Position numbers and translations under genes: made by a program
Part shown: positions 1 to 12,900 of the stretch, piece after piece
How positions within the stretch are numbered: position 1 is the first letter of the stretch
Layout: every line of letters begins with the position of its first letter
Notes under the pieces: model-generated
What the model was told of the DNA's origin: nothing
The model's database searches: none
What the model saw: the letters and a program-made list of their open reading frames with translations, nothing else
Assembly (NCBI GenBank): GCA_947623455.1
Contig: OX392530.1
Span: 1,959,501 to 2,023,500 of the forward strand
Origin: Mimachlamys varia
Lineage: Eukaryota > Mollusca > Bivalvia > Pectinida > Pectinidae
DNA length: 64,000 nucleotides
Direction: 5' to 3'

Positions 1-1657
1 CAAATTAATTTTACTTTACTGAAAATATACCTAGGGTGGAATTTCTCTTCTTTCCTTCAACCCTGTCCTAAAGTGTATATGTATAGCTTCATACAGGGAC
101 AGTTCCATTTTCAAGAGGCTGAAAGGGTCTCACTGTCTATATTGCTCACCTTGATATATACGATTGTATTTAAGCAATCATGGACAAATTTCAAATTTTC
201 TCCAAAAAGCTCAAAGACCAATCACTGTAGCATCTGTATAAAAGTTATGTAATTATGGGATGGGGAACAAGGAAGGCAATCTATAGCTACCAGCCAAATA
301 TAATTCGTGACTGTATACTTTTCAGTTCTTCAGAAGATGTCAAGGAAAAGTTGATGATGAACGACGGATGCCACACACAGCATATTAAAAGTACTTTGTC
401 AGGCTTAAACCATCCCAGGAAGCTAAAAAAGCCAAATATCAATGCATAATACATTGTATAAACCAACTCAACCCATTCAGCCAGGTGAGCTTATACATTG
501 ATGTACAACGCTTTAGACTTTATGTTTTTAGTAATATTTCTTTATACATACCAAGTTGCCCAGCTTGTTAAACTGTGTGACAACTACAAATAATTTGTCT
601 GTGAAGTGACTGCATAGAATGTCGGTCTTGTGATTGTTGACCATTATAGCTCTCTGTAAAATATAAAGACAGTGTCAGGTAACATCATGCAAACAAGAAA
701 ATTCTTGGTTAACGTCATGGTCACTTAAACAGGTTGGGCACAACAGCACAAATGGGTAATAATCCTGCATTTGAGTAACAGTTACCCATTTCAGTAACAA
801 TTATAATTTTGTTACTCATTAGTAATAAGGTGAAATAAAAACACATCAAATCCTTTTAAACTCTTGGAACAAAAAAGGTGTCATCCTGTTTACATAGTCT
901 GATAAGTAATGCAACAAATGCATTTGTGCACTAAAAAATATAAATTCTGTTGTCAATTTTTTTCTAAAATTGACAAAGAATATCACTGACTTGGTTCTCC
1001 ACTGACTACAGTGCATATGCCACCAGTAAACTGACATTCTATTAATAGCTCCACTCTTCACTATTATAAGCGGAGGCAATACTCACATATACATGTACAT
1101 CCCTGGTGACAACATAATATATATTTTTTCTTGCACAAATACACCTTGTTTTATTTATTTGATTATGTGATATTAATTACACACTTTTTACTCCAAGAGT
1201 TTAAAAGGACTTTATACGTTTTTATTCCACATTATTACCCATATGAGTATATTTTTTTTTACTGAAATGAGTATACGTAGGTCTAGTGCCCAACCTGTTA
1301 ACTACTTAATTATATGCTTACATGTAGTTATAGTACAGTACATGTACAGTTATTGGGTGCCTAAGTATATCTACAAGAAAGTTTAAGATGTTTGTTTAGT
1401 CATCCGATTTGGATGCTGTCATATAATTATCAATCAACAGTAAGTAAAACCATGTATAGTGAAATACTTAACATCATCGTAAATATTACAAGACATTGGG
1501 TGACATACCTGTTTCGTTTTCACTGGAAACCCACTCGTGTTATCCTTCAAGGCGTCCATCTTGGAAATGACAGAGTTATCGCCCTTCTGCCAATCAGTTC
1601 CTGTTCAGAGTTGAGAGACTTGACACGCAGATATTTTTCTAATTACAAACCACAAAG
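1..1657. other. Region upstream of TMEM14, no gene recognised
   Basis: AT-rich sequence before the first coding exon of TMEM14. Short open frames (for example 255-449 and 1392-1694) show no domain, no clear codon bias and no recognisable similarity. The one at 1392-1694 overlaps the TMEM14 start in another frame. The promoter and 5' UTR of TMEM14 should lie in the last few hundred bases, but I see no clear TATA box. A dispersed repeat occupies about 720-1300. Confidence 0.5.
720..1300. repeat. Dispersed repeat in two opposed partial copies
   Basis: About 720-870 (minus) and 1125-1300 (plus) carry the same blocks: 'AAGAGTTTAAAA', then TTATTAC-CCAT, then GTTAC-AAAATGGGTAAC-like stretches. The same blocks recur at 23200-23415 and, more diverged, in the 680-bp tandem units of PAK1IP1 intron 1 (for example around 20020-20080). 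This is a multi-copy interspersed family of unknown class. I see no coding capacity. Confidence 0.55.
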
Positions 1658-4600
1658 ATGCCTGTCGATTATGTCAGTATCGCGTATGCGGTGACAGTAG
1701 CTGCTGGAGGAATTCTGGGCTACACTAGAGCAGGTGATATACTTCTTGCCACTTTTTAATGCATCAGGATTCGATATTGAATATGCTTACATAAGGCCTA
1801 GCACAAACTGAAAGCACATCACAGATGTTCAGAGGTTAGGCCTAAGCTTGCTGTTCAGTAACACTAGGCCTACTTATCCCGGCCTGCGCAGTAACGTGCA
1901 TTCAAGCCAAATTTTAACATTCAAGTAAAATATTTGTGGATATATTTTTTACCATTGTTTCAGTTTACTTCACAAACTCAAATTCCCACAAAAACAAAAG
2001 TAGGGCCTAGAGGTGTCTAAACCTTGTTAAAGGGAGGTAACTCTTACATGGAATGAAAAAAAAATCATGCATCATAATTATATAACCATATATATATATT
2101 TGTCTTGATTATAAAACTTCTGTGAGGACTTCACTTTGACCAAGTTTCCCGGCCCTGGCTGACCGCTCTGACTTACATATTGTAAGTTTCCTCTGGCTGA
2201 CCGCTCTGACTTAATTAAGTTTTCCCTGGCTAACCGCTCTGACTTAATTAAGTTTCCCCTGGCTGACCGCTCTGACTTAATTTAGTTTCCTCTGGCTGAC
2301 CGCTCTGACTTAAGTTTACCCTGGCTGACCACTCTGACTTAAGTTTCCCCTGGCTGACCGCTTTGACTTAAGTTTCCTCTGGTTGACCGCTTTGACTTAA
2401 TTAAAGTTTCCCCACAGGCTGACCGCTATGACTAAAGTTTCCCCTGGCTGAACGCTTTGACTAAAGTTTCCCCCGGCTGACCGCTTTGACTAAAGTTTCC
2501 CCTGGCTGACCGCTCTGACTTAAGTTTCCCCTGGCTGACCGCTCTGGCTTAAGTTTCCCCCCGGTTGACCGCTCTGACTTAAGTTTCCCCTGGTTGACCA
2601 CTTTGACTTATTTAAGTTTCCCCTGGCTGACCGCTCTGACTTAAATTTCCCCTGGTTGACCACTTTGACTTATTTAAGTTTCCCCTGGATGACTGCTCCT
2701 GACTTAAGTTTCCCCTGGTTGACCGCTCTGTCTTAAGTTTCCCCTGGTTGACCGCTCTGTCTTAAGTTTCCCGCTCTGACTTAAGTTTCCCCTGGTGGAC
2801 CACTTTGACTTTAGTTTCCCCTTGTTGACCACTTTGATTTTAGTTTCCCCTGGCTGACCGCTCTTGACTAATAAGTTTCCCCTGGTGGGCTGCTCTGTCT
2901 TAAGTTTACCCTGGCTGACCACTCTGACTTAAGTTTCCCCTGGCTGACCGCTTTGACTTTAGTTTCCCCTTGTTGACCACTTTGATTTTAGTTTCCCCTG
3001 GCTGACCGCTCTTGACTAATAAGTTTCCCCTGGTGGGCTGCTCTGTCTTAAGTTTCCCCTGGTTGACCACTTTGACTTATTTAAGTTTCCCCTGGATGAC
3101 CGCTCCTGACTTAAGTTTCCCCTGGTTGACCGCTCTGTCTTAAGTTTCCCCTGGTTGACCGCTCTGTCTTAAGTTTCCCGCTCTGTCTTAAGTTTCCCCT
3201 GGTTGACCGCTCTGTCCTAAGTTTCCCGCTCTGACTTAAGTTTCCCCTGGTGGACCACTTTGACTTCAGTTTCCCCTTGTTGACCACTTTGATTTTAGTT
3301 TCCCCTGGCTGACCGCTCTTGACTTAAGTTTCCCCTGGCTGACCGCTCTGACTTAAGTTTTCCCTGGCTGACCGCTCTTGACTTAAGTTTCCCCTGGTTG
3401 ACCACTTTGACTTTAGTTTCCCCTGGTTGACCACTTTGATTTAATTAAGTCCCCTGGTTGACTGCTTTGACTTAAGTTTCCTGTTGCTGACCACTGTTTC
3501 CCCTGGCTGACCGCTCCGACATAATTTTCCCCTCGGTTCTTAATTTGAGGACTTGATGTTTACTTGGATGTGACCAAGATTAACATGGCAAGTGTCAATG
3601 ATGAAGCAGAAGACGCTTACTCTTCTGGAACACCTACTCTTATTCTCTTGTACTTTTACGAGGGTCTCCATGCAAATCTTTCCTTTATTGAAATTTTACA
3701 TCTATTTTAATCCATTTTAAGTTAGGATTATGGTTTTGCTGACGCTTTGATTTTTTCTGATTTAAGACAAAAAAGTAAATAAGTACGATGTATTATCACA
3801 AGAATGTTGTACTAATGATGTGCAACATTATTGTCATCAATTTTGGATGTATTCACATATTACCGATATTAATGTTTTTTAGGTCATCTGCTTCGTAAAC
3901 TTTTACTCCAAACTACAATTTCCCATCAATAACCGAAATGTCCCAGGGTGCTGATATTAATATACATGTAGCATGCTGGGATTAAGGTTTACCAAGTTTG
4001 TTAAAATGAATGACCTTGATCTACTTTCAAGGTTACCTGGTTCAAATAAGTTAAAATCTTCAAGCAACTTCTCAATAACCTTAGGGCCCAGGGTACGATA
4101 TTTTGCCTGTATCATGATCATATAGTCAGATGACTGTGAAGGCCTGTTGGGCCTTTTGTTTATTCTTGTAAACATGCACAGTGATCAGTATTTAGAATCA
4201 TGTAGTTGGGTCAAGATTAAAAATGGTGCTTATACATGGGTGATAGTTTTCCATTTTGTGACGGAATTCCTTTTTTTGACATGTGGATGGTAAATAAATT
4301 TATTGCCAGTTTTTTAAGCTTTTTCTTACTTTAATTTATTTTCAGTATTTTTTTACTTTCACCCATGCTTATATAATTTGAATACCTCTGTAAAAGAGGT
4401 AAGGGCCCTAATTACGGCGAATATGTTATAAACACAGGGTAGATTCAGGCCACATGTAACATTTTGTCAAGAGTTAATTGTAAAGCTGACTTATGTTTTA
4501 TTCCTGGTACTCTGCAGGCAGTGTTCCTTCGTTGGCAGCAGGCATTATCTGTGGAGGCCTGATGGGAGTGGGGGCCTACCAAACATCTCAGAACCCAAAG

Positions 4601-6153
4601 AATGTCATGCTTTCTCTTGGTAAGTACAGAAGTCAGTGCTTGGAATTGCTGGTTACCAGGTCATCATCGGTAACTGAACATTCACTTCGGCAAGTAAAAA
4701 TTAGAAAGTATATAGTTTTTTTGTCCTGATAATTTTGTTTGGGCGACCAGTATCATTTCAGACATGTAAACCGAGTAAGGCTGTAGTTTCATTGCTCACG
4801 CAAGTTTATACCAGCAGACTTTTGTGTTCGTTTTGAGGTAAGTGAGATCAGATTAACATAACGTCCCTGGCTTTCTCTATTTTAGTGGTCAGTGGCCTCC
4901 TATTGACGGTCATGGGGTCAAGGTTCTACAAAACACAGAAGGTCATGCCAGCAGGAGTAGTGGCAGGCTTGAGGTAAGCAACAAGGTTTTCTGTTAATGT
5001 TTTCATTGGTCAATTGACTTGTTAAAATGATTAATTGCAATTGTTTTGCCTATCACTATTTTTTGAAGTCTTCTGTAGAATTGACAGTCTTAGTCATATT
5101 TTGCTAGTAGATTCGTTCGTCAAAGCCCAACATTATGTTAGAGACTCAAATAGGGGTCCAAAATTTCAAACAATTATTCATTATCTCCGCGTGTCCCTGG
5201 TCCAATCTGATTAAAACCAGATCCGAGTTCCACTCTGTACAGTACAGGTTCGATTTTCACACCATACAATGTGTACCTGTGCTATACGAAGCGGAATTGA
5301 GATCTGGTTTTAATAAGATTGTCAGTGGTCAATCCATTCTTCCTTTATCAATTCTTGTTATTGCTCTATCTTGACAAGTATTGGATGGATATTTCTCAAA
5401 TTTCATAAGTAGGTTCCCTTAGGTGCCTTTTAATTTTAGACTGATCAGGAAAACAAAATAGCTGACTGACGGCCATCTTGGGTATGGAAATTGAAAGTTT
5501 GTTATTGCTATTTCTTGACAAGTACTTTATGAGTCTTTCCCAAATTTCATATGTATGTTCCCCTTGGTGCCATGTTGATTTTGGGCCTGATCAAAAAAAC
5601 AAAATGGCTGACGGACAGCAATATTGCATTTGGACAGTGAAGTTTGCTACCACCATTTCTTGATAAGTACTTGATAGATCTTTCACAGATTTTATATGAA
5701 GGCTACCCTTGGTGCCTAGTTTTGCCCATTTGATTTTGGAACTGATCAGAAAAACAAAATCTCTGAAAGGGAGCCATCTTTGATTTTGACATTGAAAGTT
5801 TGTTATCACTACTTTGTCATTTCATGATTAATTATGGAATAGTTTAAGAATTGTGTTCGATATGCTAACAAATTTATATGGGCCTATCTCAAAAGTATTT
5901 TTGGCGCCTTGTAATTATGATTGATATCATAATGGGAATTACGCCAAATCATCACAAAAACACTTCCTGAAAGTCCATCTTTTATCCGCCATTGAGGCCT
6001 AACAAGGGGAATAACAACACTTTTGGGAAAGGCCGATACTATATATATATATAACATACATTTTTATTACCAAGTCCATTTAAAATCCTTTTTGTATTTG
6101 TTTTCAGTGTACTCATGGTGGCAAGGTTTGGATACAGATTGACCCAGAAGTAG
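1658..6153 (+). CDS. TMEM14: TMEM14 family small transmembrane protein (TMEM14A/C-like), 4 exons
   Basis: Coding exons are 1658-1733, 4518-4619, 4886-4973 and 6108-6153 (stop TAG). All introns are GT-AG with phases 1, 2 (1+2 bases) and 2, and the joined frame gives 103 aa, close to the family's roughly 100-115 aa. The start [19 protein letters not shown], the glycine-rich segment [18 protein letters not shown], and the end [11 protein letters not shown]...RFGYRLTQK fit the TMEM14 (UPF0136) fold of four short glycine-rich helices. In vertebrates TMEM14C is a mitochondrial inner-membrane protein needed for protoporphyrinogen IX import in haem synthesis; whether this copy is the A, B or C type cannot be decided here. 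The gene is convergent with PAK1IP1, about 0.8 kb between stops. Intron 1 contains a large minisatellite. The ATG is the first in frame. Confidence 0.92.
2135..3535. repeat. Minisatellite of about 29 bp, TMEM14 intron 1
   Basis: Roughly 45-50 imperfect units of the form TTAAGTTTCCCCTGGCTGAC plus CGCTCTGAC. Variants include CTGGTTGACC, ACCACTTTGAC and shortened units such as GTTTCCCGCTCTGAC. A block around 2640-2830 recurs nearly intact at about 3060-3290, so there is higher-order duplication. The reverse-strand open frame at 2704-2922 is only repeat translation. Confidence 0.95.
3538..3755 (+). mobile_element. 5'-truncated retroelement 3' tail
   Basis: This begins where the minisatellite stops, with TTTGAGGACTTGATGTTTAC, and runs through the ACACCT-CTTATTCTCTTGTACTTTT block. 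The same sequence directly follows the reverse-transcriptase relic at 47593-47845 and recurs at 44316-44520 and partly at 18230-18420. A shared 3' end with variable 5' truncation is the usual sign of a LINE or related target-primed retroelement. Confidence 0.65.
3985..4165 (+). repeat. 'GACCTTGA...CAAGGT' dispersed repeat, one unit
   Basis: A single unit of the family seen as an array at 26300-27235: GCATGCTGGGAT, TACCAAGTTTGTT, AATGAATGACCTTGA, CTTTCAAGGT, then CAACTTCTCAATAACC. It ends in ATAGTCAGATGACTG...GGCCTGTTGGGCCTTTTG, the characteristic terminus of this family. Confidence 0.6.
5140..5950 (+). repeat. Inverted repeat plus degenerate 145-bp tandem units, TMEM14 intron 3
   Basis: At about 5205-5315 an inverted repeat pairs ATTAAAACCAGATC with GATCTGGTTTTAAT. 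From 5365 on, a unit of about 145 bp repeats three to four times: CTTGACAAGTA, then TTTCTCAAATTTCATA, then GGTGCC-TTTTAATTTTAGACTGATCAG, then AAAACAAAAT and GCCATCTT. This is probably one mobile element with an internal tandem array. Open frames here are not supported as genes. Confidence 0.55.
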
Positions 6154-6174
6154 AGACCCTACATGTGTCCCAGC

Positions 6175-6293
6175 AATAAAGAATGTTATTCTCGGCAGAT
6201 TGCCGGAGATTGTTTGAGAACATTGAATGTGTATGTTTGTTAGGCTTTGGCATTGAAATAGTATGAAAGTATTAAACTACCCATAGCAATAAA
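6175..6293 (+). promoter_or_regulatory. Candidate poly(A) signals of TMEM14
   Basis: AATAAA occurs at 6175-6180, 22 bases after the TMEM14 stop, and again at 6288-6293. Either could direct 3' end formation; the second leaves a more usual UTR length. Sequence alone cannot choose. Confidence 0.45.
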
Positions 6294-6912
6294 TCCCACT
6301 TTGTCTTCATTCATATCATGCCTTCACTTAAAATTCAAATATTTGGCATTCAGTACCTAATGTAACGATAATTTTCTAGACTGGTGTGCCACATCTCTCT
6401 TGAGTGTATGTAGACTTTGTATGTGGCTGTTTGGTGCAATTCCTTGCCAGTTGTTTTTTAGTCCCCTACTGGCAAAGTCGATAATTCAGTTTCCATGCAT
6501 TATCTCTGCAACCTGTGCACATATTGAACATGAATTTAGTATACAGATACATCATGGTGATTTCTACGCCAAGTCCCTGTCATTTGTTTAATGAGTCATT
6601 GCATCTTTATAGCTTGTGGGGGCTGGTAGGGGACATGTATTGCTTCAGCAATAATCAATATGCTTGTTATTTTTATTATTCATTTCATAATCTGTCAAAA
6701 CATTAACATAATTGTTATGCAGTTATGTAATGTCAGGTGATTTTATGACCGGAAGACTGATTAAATCCAGTGTTAGTGTAACACCAACCTCTTAACATTT
6801 GTGAAATTGTTTTTGAGTGATATAGGCAGTGTAAGTGATTTGTGTACATGCAATTCATGTTCTTGTTATAAAAATATTAAACAGAAAATACATACATATA
6901 AAAAAGATGTTT

Positions 6913-6937
6913 TTTATTTTGAATAAATGAATTTATT
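6913..6937 (-). promoter_or_regulatory. Candidate poly(A) signals of PAK1IP1
   Basis: On the minus strand AATAAA reads at 6932-6937 (5 bases after the stop codon) and at 6913-6918. If either is used the PAK1IP1 3' UTR is very short, ending well before the convergent TMEM14 transcript. Confidence 0.45.
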
Positions 6938-6942
6938 GTAAA

Positions 6943-9900
6943 TTAAGTTTTCATTTTCTTTTTCTTTGGTTGACTTTCTAGATTGACTCCTTTCCTTTTA
7001 CTTTTTTTCTCTTTGAGCGGTTTCGGTTTCTCAGAACTTTTGTCTTTGAACTGTTTAGATTTCTCAGGACTTGTGAGTTTTTTGCTGGGTTTCCGTTTCT
7101 TTCCTTTCACTTTTTTGTTGTCATGTTCACTTTCCTCCTCAATATTCTCCCCTACAGTGTCCTGTGAAACACTCACTCCTGAATCTTGTGAATCTGTTTC
7201 AGTCTTTCTTTTCCAAGATACTTTCTTGGATTTTTTGGACTTTCTACCAGCCTTCATATCTTGTGATTTCTCCTGTGTCTTGTCTACCAGTTTCGTATCT
7301 ACCGAACTCTCCTGTGAAGCACCTTTCAGTGTTTCGACAACGGCCTGGGAATCTGTATTTGTGCTGTCTTTCAGTCTATTTTTGAATACAGACACGGCCA
7401 TACACGTCAGTCTGAAGGTGGTGTTGTGGGAAGTAACCAGGGATGTGTCCACTTCATCCTGTAATAACAAGTCAAAATGTATAACTTAACCTGTAATACA
7501 CAAGTTAAATTGTATCTAATTATCTTGTAATACATGTATCAAATGGTATAAACTTTATCCTGTAATACACAAGTCAAATTGTATAAACTTTCCCCTGTAA
7601 TACACAAGTTAAATTGTATCTAATTATTTCTGGACACATACACCTTCTTTCTTGGTAAAACAAGAGGCCCAGGCCTTATATTGGCTGTCATCAAAGTTAT
7701 GAAATACATACAGGAAATGAAATTTCATTGTTGAGATGTGATGAAATCAACGTGCAAACAAAGTAAAAACACAAAATTTGTCGCGTCACCGAAGAATTTT
7801 ATATACTATTTAAACGAACCATTTTGCTATGGAGAAGTATAATATCTACTGTAATTTAGCTTTTGTTTCCGCTTTACGGCGTATTAATTAAAACGGTTAT
7901 GTTTAAGGACATGCTAGATTTTAGTGGCGGAGGAAAGTTGAGATTCCGACTGAAGGGATGGCCCAGGGGTAGTAAAATTTGCAATTTCCATTATATGCAC
8001 TCAGGGCTATTTCATTAAAATATCTACCTGACCACAAGACTCCAAAATAAATGTCTTCCTCCCATGGTTCCTTCCTGTTGCTTTTATGTAGTTTATTAAA
8101 TAAATTCTATGGGTGATACCTCTTTAATAACAAAACCTGGAGTCCTTGGGTGGGGGAATATATTTTACTTGAATAGCCCTCAACAATTTCCCCCCCTTGG
8201 ATAGGGGCAGCAACCTAATGTCACATGAAACACATGCTAATCGGCACCCGATTGTCTCCACCTAGGAGTTGAGAAGCTGATCTTTCCCAGCTAACATGGG
8301 ATAACGTACCTCCTCCATCTGTACTAGGAATATCTTGATGTGACCATCACTGGACGCTGTGAACAACCAGTGGCTATTTTCATCGCTCTCTTCACCTTCC
8401 TTCGACGGGGCAGGAACAACTGACATGGCCCTAATTCTGTAAATATTGAATACAGCATTAATATACACCAGGATTAACAAAGAGGCCCAAGGGGCCTGTA
8501 TCACCTGTTCGTGCTATCCATCTAGCATCCGAGTCGGGATGAAGTTTGTTTTAAAAGGATAATATATTGTCATTGCTCTACACCTGATGGCCTTTGTTGG
8601 AAAATTTGATAAAATTTAGACGTTATGACTCTTCACTAAAAGATACAGCATAAGCTTCCGACCAGGTGTTGCAGTGCTTATATTAATTTCAAAATTTCTT
8701 TTATTTCCCGGTTCTACATAATTGTATCAAAACTATATATCCGAATATATCTGATAGTAAACTTGCTTCTGGTTCAGATGAATTATTGATCATTAGTATA
8801 ATGTACATATTATTAAATCATTTTTAACTGGCAATTATAAATCATTTATTATAAGACGGTTCCATGGTATATTAGTTTTACCTGTTTGTTTGCGTATCTA
8901 AGCTGTGTAAAGTCTTTTTACTGATGATATTGTAGAAATACAGCTGCCCCCCTTCTCCTCCATACACAAACGTCGTCGTCTGGGAAACACAAAAAGGAAA
9001 CATGAAAGTCATGTAGATTCAAAACATTTTTTTCAATATCAGAATCTGCCATTAACTTCAGTTAAAGTGTATTGTTTAGAAGTTAAATCAACTCATGATG
9101 ATGAACTCAACATGTAACAGATCCTTGAATGTCCCGACATAAGCATTATACTTACAGAAATAAATGCCAAATCGTTGACCCTGTGTATCGTTTTCACTGA
9201 GCTGATGACTTCAGCAGTCTAAAAGCAACAAAAGATCTTAAACTTTCTGGGAATCAAGGTAAGCATCAGGTAACAATCAGATCCAACATGACCACCTGAA
9301 TCAATCATTTCATTCTGTTCATTAAATGTACATCTTTTAGGGGTAATCTTACTTAAACAAATATTGCTCTGAAAACATTCCGTTAAAGTATGATTGCTCT
9401 AGTTAAAGTTTCTGTATATTGTTTTCTACAGCAAGGTGTGTACATCAATTCATTATTGTACCTATCTGTTTGAATAGTTAAACACAGTTATCAAATACAA
9501 CAAGAGGCCCAATGGGCCTGCATCGCTCACCTGGTATCAATCTCTGACTTATATTATAGTGTAACCCTAAAGTCCCCTAAAATCTTTTAATGTAAGACAT
9601 TTAGAAGAACATCTTAAGATTTAAACATATTTTACCCCTGTGACCTTATAAGACAACATCACTTTCATTTTCAAATTTTGTTTGGCTTCATCCCAGGACG
9701 CTACCAGCCAAATATCATGTCTCTAGGCAAATAAAGATCAAGGTCATTTCTTTTCGCAAACTTTGTCAGGCTTCATCCAAGAAACCTTTCAGCCAAATGT
9801 CATGCTTCTAGGGCTTTTAGTACTTCAGAAGAAGTCGTTTGAATGTTTTAACAGATTTGACCCCTGTGACCTTGAATATAGGTCAAGGTCATTTCTTTTC

Positions 9901-12900
9901 GCAAAATTTGTCAGGCTTCATCCAAGGAACCTTCCAGCCAAATATCATGCTTCTAGGGCTTTTGGTATTTCAGAAGAAGTCGTTTGAAGGTTTTAACAGA
10001 TTTGACCCTTGTGACCTTGAATATAGGTAAAGGTCATTTTTTTTCACAAACTTTGTCGGGCTTCATCTAAGGAACTTTTCAGCCAAATGCCATGTTTCTA
10101 GGGCTTTTTGTATTTCAGAAGAAGTCGTTTAAAGGTTAAAATAGATTTAACCTCGCTGTGACCTTGAATATTGGTCAAGGTCATTTCTTTTCGCAAACTT
10201 TATTTGGCTTCATCCAAGGAAGCTACTGGTCAAATATGAAGTCTCTATGCCTGACGGTATTTTAGAAGAAGTTGTTTGAAGGCTTCGACATTTTTTACCC
10301 CTGTGACCTTGAAATTAGGTCAAAGTGATTTTTTTTCGCAAACTTTGTTCAGCTCCTTCCAAGAAAGCTACCAGCCAAATTTCATGTCACTGGGCCTTTC
10401 AGTATTTTAGAAGAAATTTCATGTCACTGGGCCTTTCAGTATTTTAGAAGAAGTCGTTTAAAGGAAAAATTTGACGGACGCAGGACGGACGGACGGACGG
10501 ACGCTGCACCATCACATAAGCTCACTTGGCCCTTCGGGCCAGATGAGCTAAAAAGTGAATTTGATGTTTATAACTATATCACTATAAAATTTTTAAAATG
10601 TTTTTCAATGAACCTTTTCATTTGTCACAAATGTCTAGTGTACTCAAAACTTTTAATACAGAAAGACATACCTGTGTATCATATATGTCTATTTTTGTTG
10701 AGAACACAACGGCATAGTGGTTTCCATTAAGGGACCAAACAACCAGGGAAGCCTCTGTAACAAATCATTGGGACTTGAATCAAACTTTCAAAGAAATGCA
10801 TTCAAGTATTTTTAAAAAGATTTATGTTTGAATTATTTTGTCGCTACAAGTATTTAATCAAAAGATGCACAATCACTTATCAGCAAACAAAATACTTGTA
10901 AATGTGACCAATTTCAAATTTGACTCAATCAGGTGATACTTTGTCTCAAGGTTGCAGATCAAAACACTTTATGTAGAAAGTGATTCTCCAAGACCAAGAT
11001 TTTATGTTTGCACAAATACAACATGACAACCCATGGCAAAGAGAGGCATGATAATTAGATGATTATGCATTGAAAGAAAACTTTTATAAATATAGTTGAT
11101 GTACTCAATACTCAAGGATGGTATTATCAAAAGGCCTATTGAGCCTGTTTTGAATTAATTTGTTTCTGATGTGGTTTGAGCTGCTACTACTAGCAATATC
11201 TGGAGGATGACACACAATGAACTCTCAATTTTTCTTCTCAATTCTTGGCGGTGGCACACAAACATCAATAACTAGATACTGAGACATTACACCACGAGTA
11301 GTGAAAAAGATAAACATTTACCCTGTTTAATGTTGGTAGTGTAGGCAGAACGTCCCGTGATCAGGTTCCAGGTCCGCAGTGTTTTATCTTGGCCCACGGA
11401 CAGAGCAAGCTTCCCACTTGGATGAATGGAGATGTAGTTCACGGCAGACCTGTGACATATAAACAAGCATTATTAATCATATTCCTTTATTTACTGGTCA
11501 GAGATTTTTTTACCTCATTTTATATAATCTAGTGCCACTTTCGATATTTCCTTGAAGTTTTCCCAAATCTGCCCTAATAAATTCCAAATCACTTGTAAAA
11601 CTTTGAAGTGTACAGTTATCTTCAGGTATTAAATTCAAGCTTCCATGTTTTGATTCTATACCAGGTATGACATTTTAAATGGTACATTCTCAAATTGAAA
11701 ATAGTCCCAGCAAAGACACCCTGGTTCTAAAAGTAGCTTTGACTATTATTCAGGGATGAAAATCCTCCTCCAAAAGGAAGAATTCCTCCTTTTGATAATT
11801 TTTCCGTAATGTTAATTCTTTAAATTTCCCATTTAAACCCCTTAAAATGTGTGTTTTCCTCCTTTTTCACAATTTGCTGTCTTCATCTCTGATTATTACA
11901 CTAACTTGTGTCCTCGGAGAGTTTTAAGGCATTCCCAGGTGAAGTACTTCCATATGGCTATTGTACCATCCTCACTTGTACTGAACAAGTGGCTGCTGTG
12001 GTGGAACTTCAAACATGTCACCGTACCTGTAAGGCAAGGTTGTCGTATAAAATACAAGGCATGAAAAACGAAATCACGGTAAACAACACTTTACTGCTGT
12101 GGTGGAACTTCAAACATGTCACCGTACCTGTAAGGCAAGGTGGTTGTATAAAACACAGGGCAAGAAAAACAAAATCACGGTAAACAACACTTTACGAAAT
12201 CACGATTAACAACACTTTACGAAATCACGATAAACAACACTTTACTGCTGTGGTGGAACTTCAAACATGTCACCGTACCTGTAAGGCAAGGTTGTCGTAT
12301 AAAATACAAGGCAAGAAAAACGAAATCATGATAAAAACACTTTACGAAATCACGATAAACAACACTTTACGAAATCACGATAAACAACACTTTACGAAAT
12401 CACGATAAACAACACTTTACGAAATCATGATAAACAACACTTAACGAAATCACGATAAACAACACATTACGAAATCATGATTAACAACACTTTACGAAAT
12501 CATGATTAACAACACTTTACGAAATCACGATAAACAACACTTTATGAAATCATGATTAACAACACTTAACGAAATCACGATTAACAACACTTTACGAAAT
12601 CACGATAAACAACACTTTACGAAATCACGATAAACAACACTTTACGAAATCACGATAAAAAACACTTTACGAAATCACAATTAACCACACTTCACGAAAT
12701 CACGATTAACAACACATTACGAAATCACGATAAACAACACTTTACGAAATCACGATAAACAACACTTTACGAAATCACGATTAACACTTTACGAAATCAC
12801 GATTAACAACACTTTACGAAATCACGATTAACAACACTTCACGAAATCACGATAAACAACACTTTATGAAATCACGATAAACAACACTTTACGAAACCAC

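Noticed and set aside
6983..7489. 168-aa plus-strand open frame
   Set aside because: Antisense of the Lys/Ser-rich last exon of PAK1IP1; its Phe/Ser/Leu-rich content is the mirror of the lysine-rich tail.
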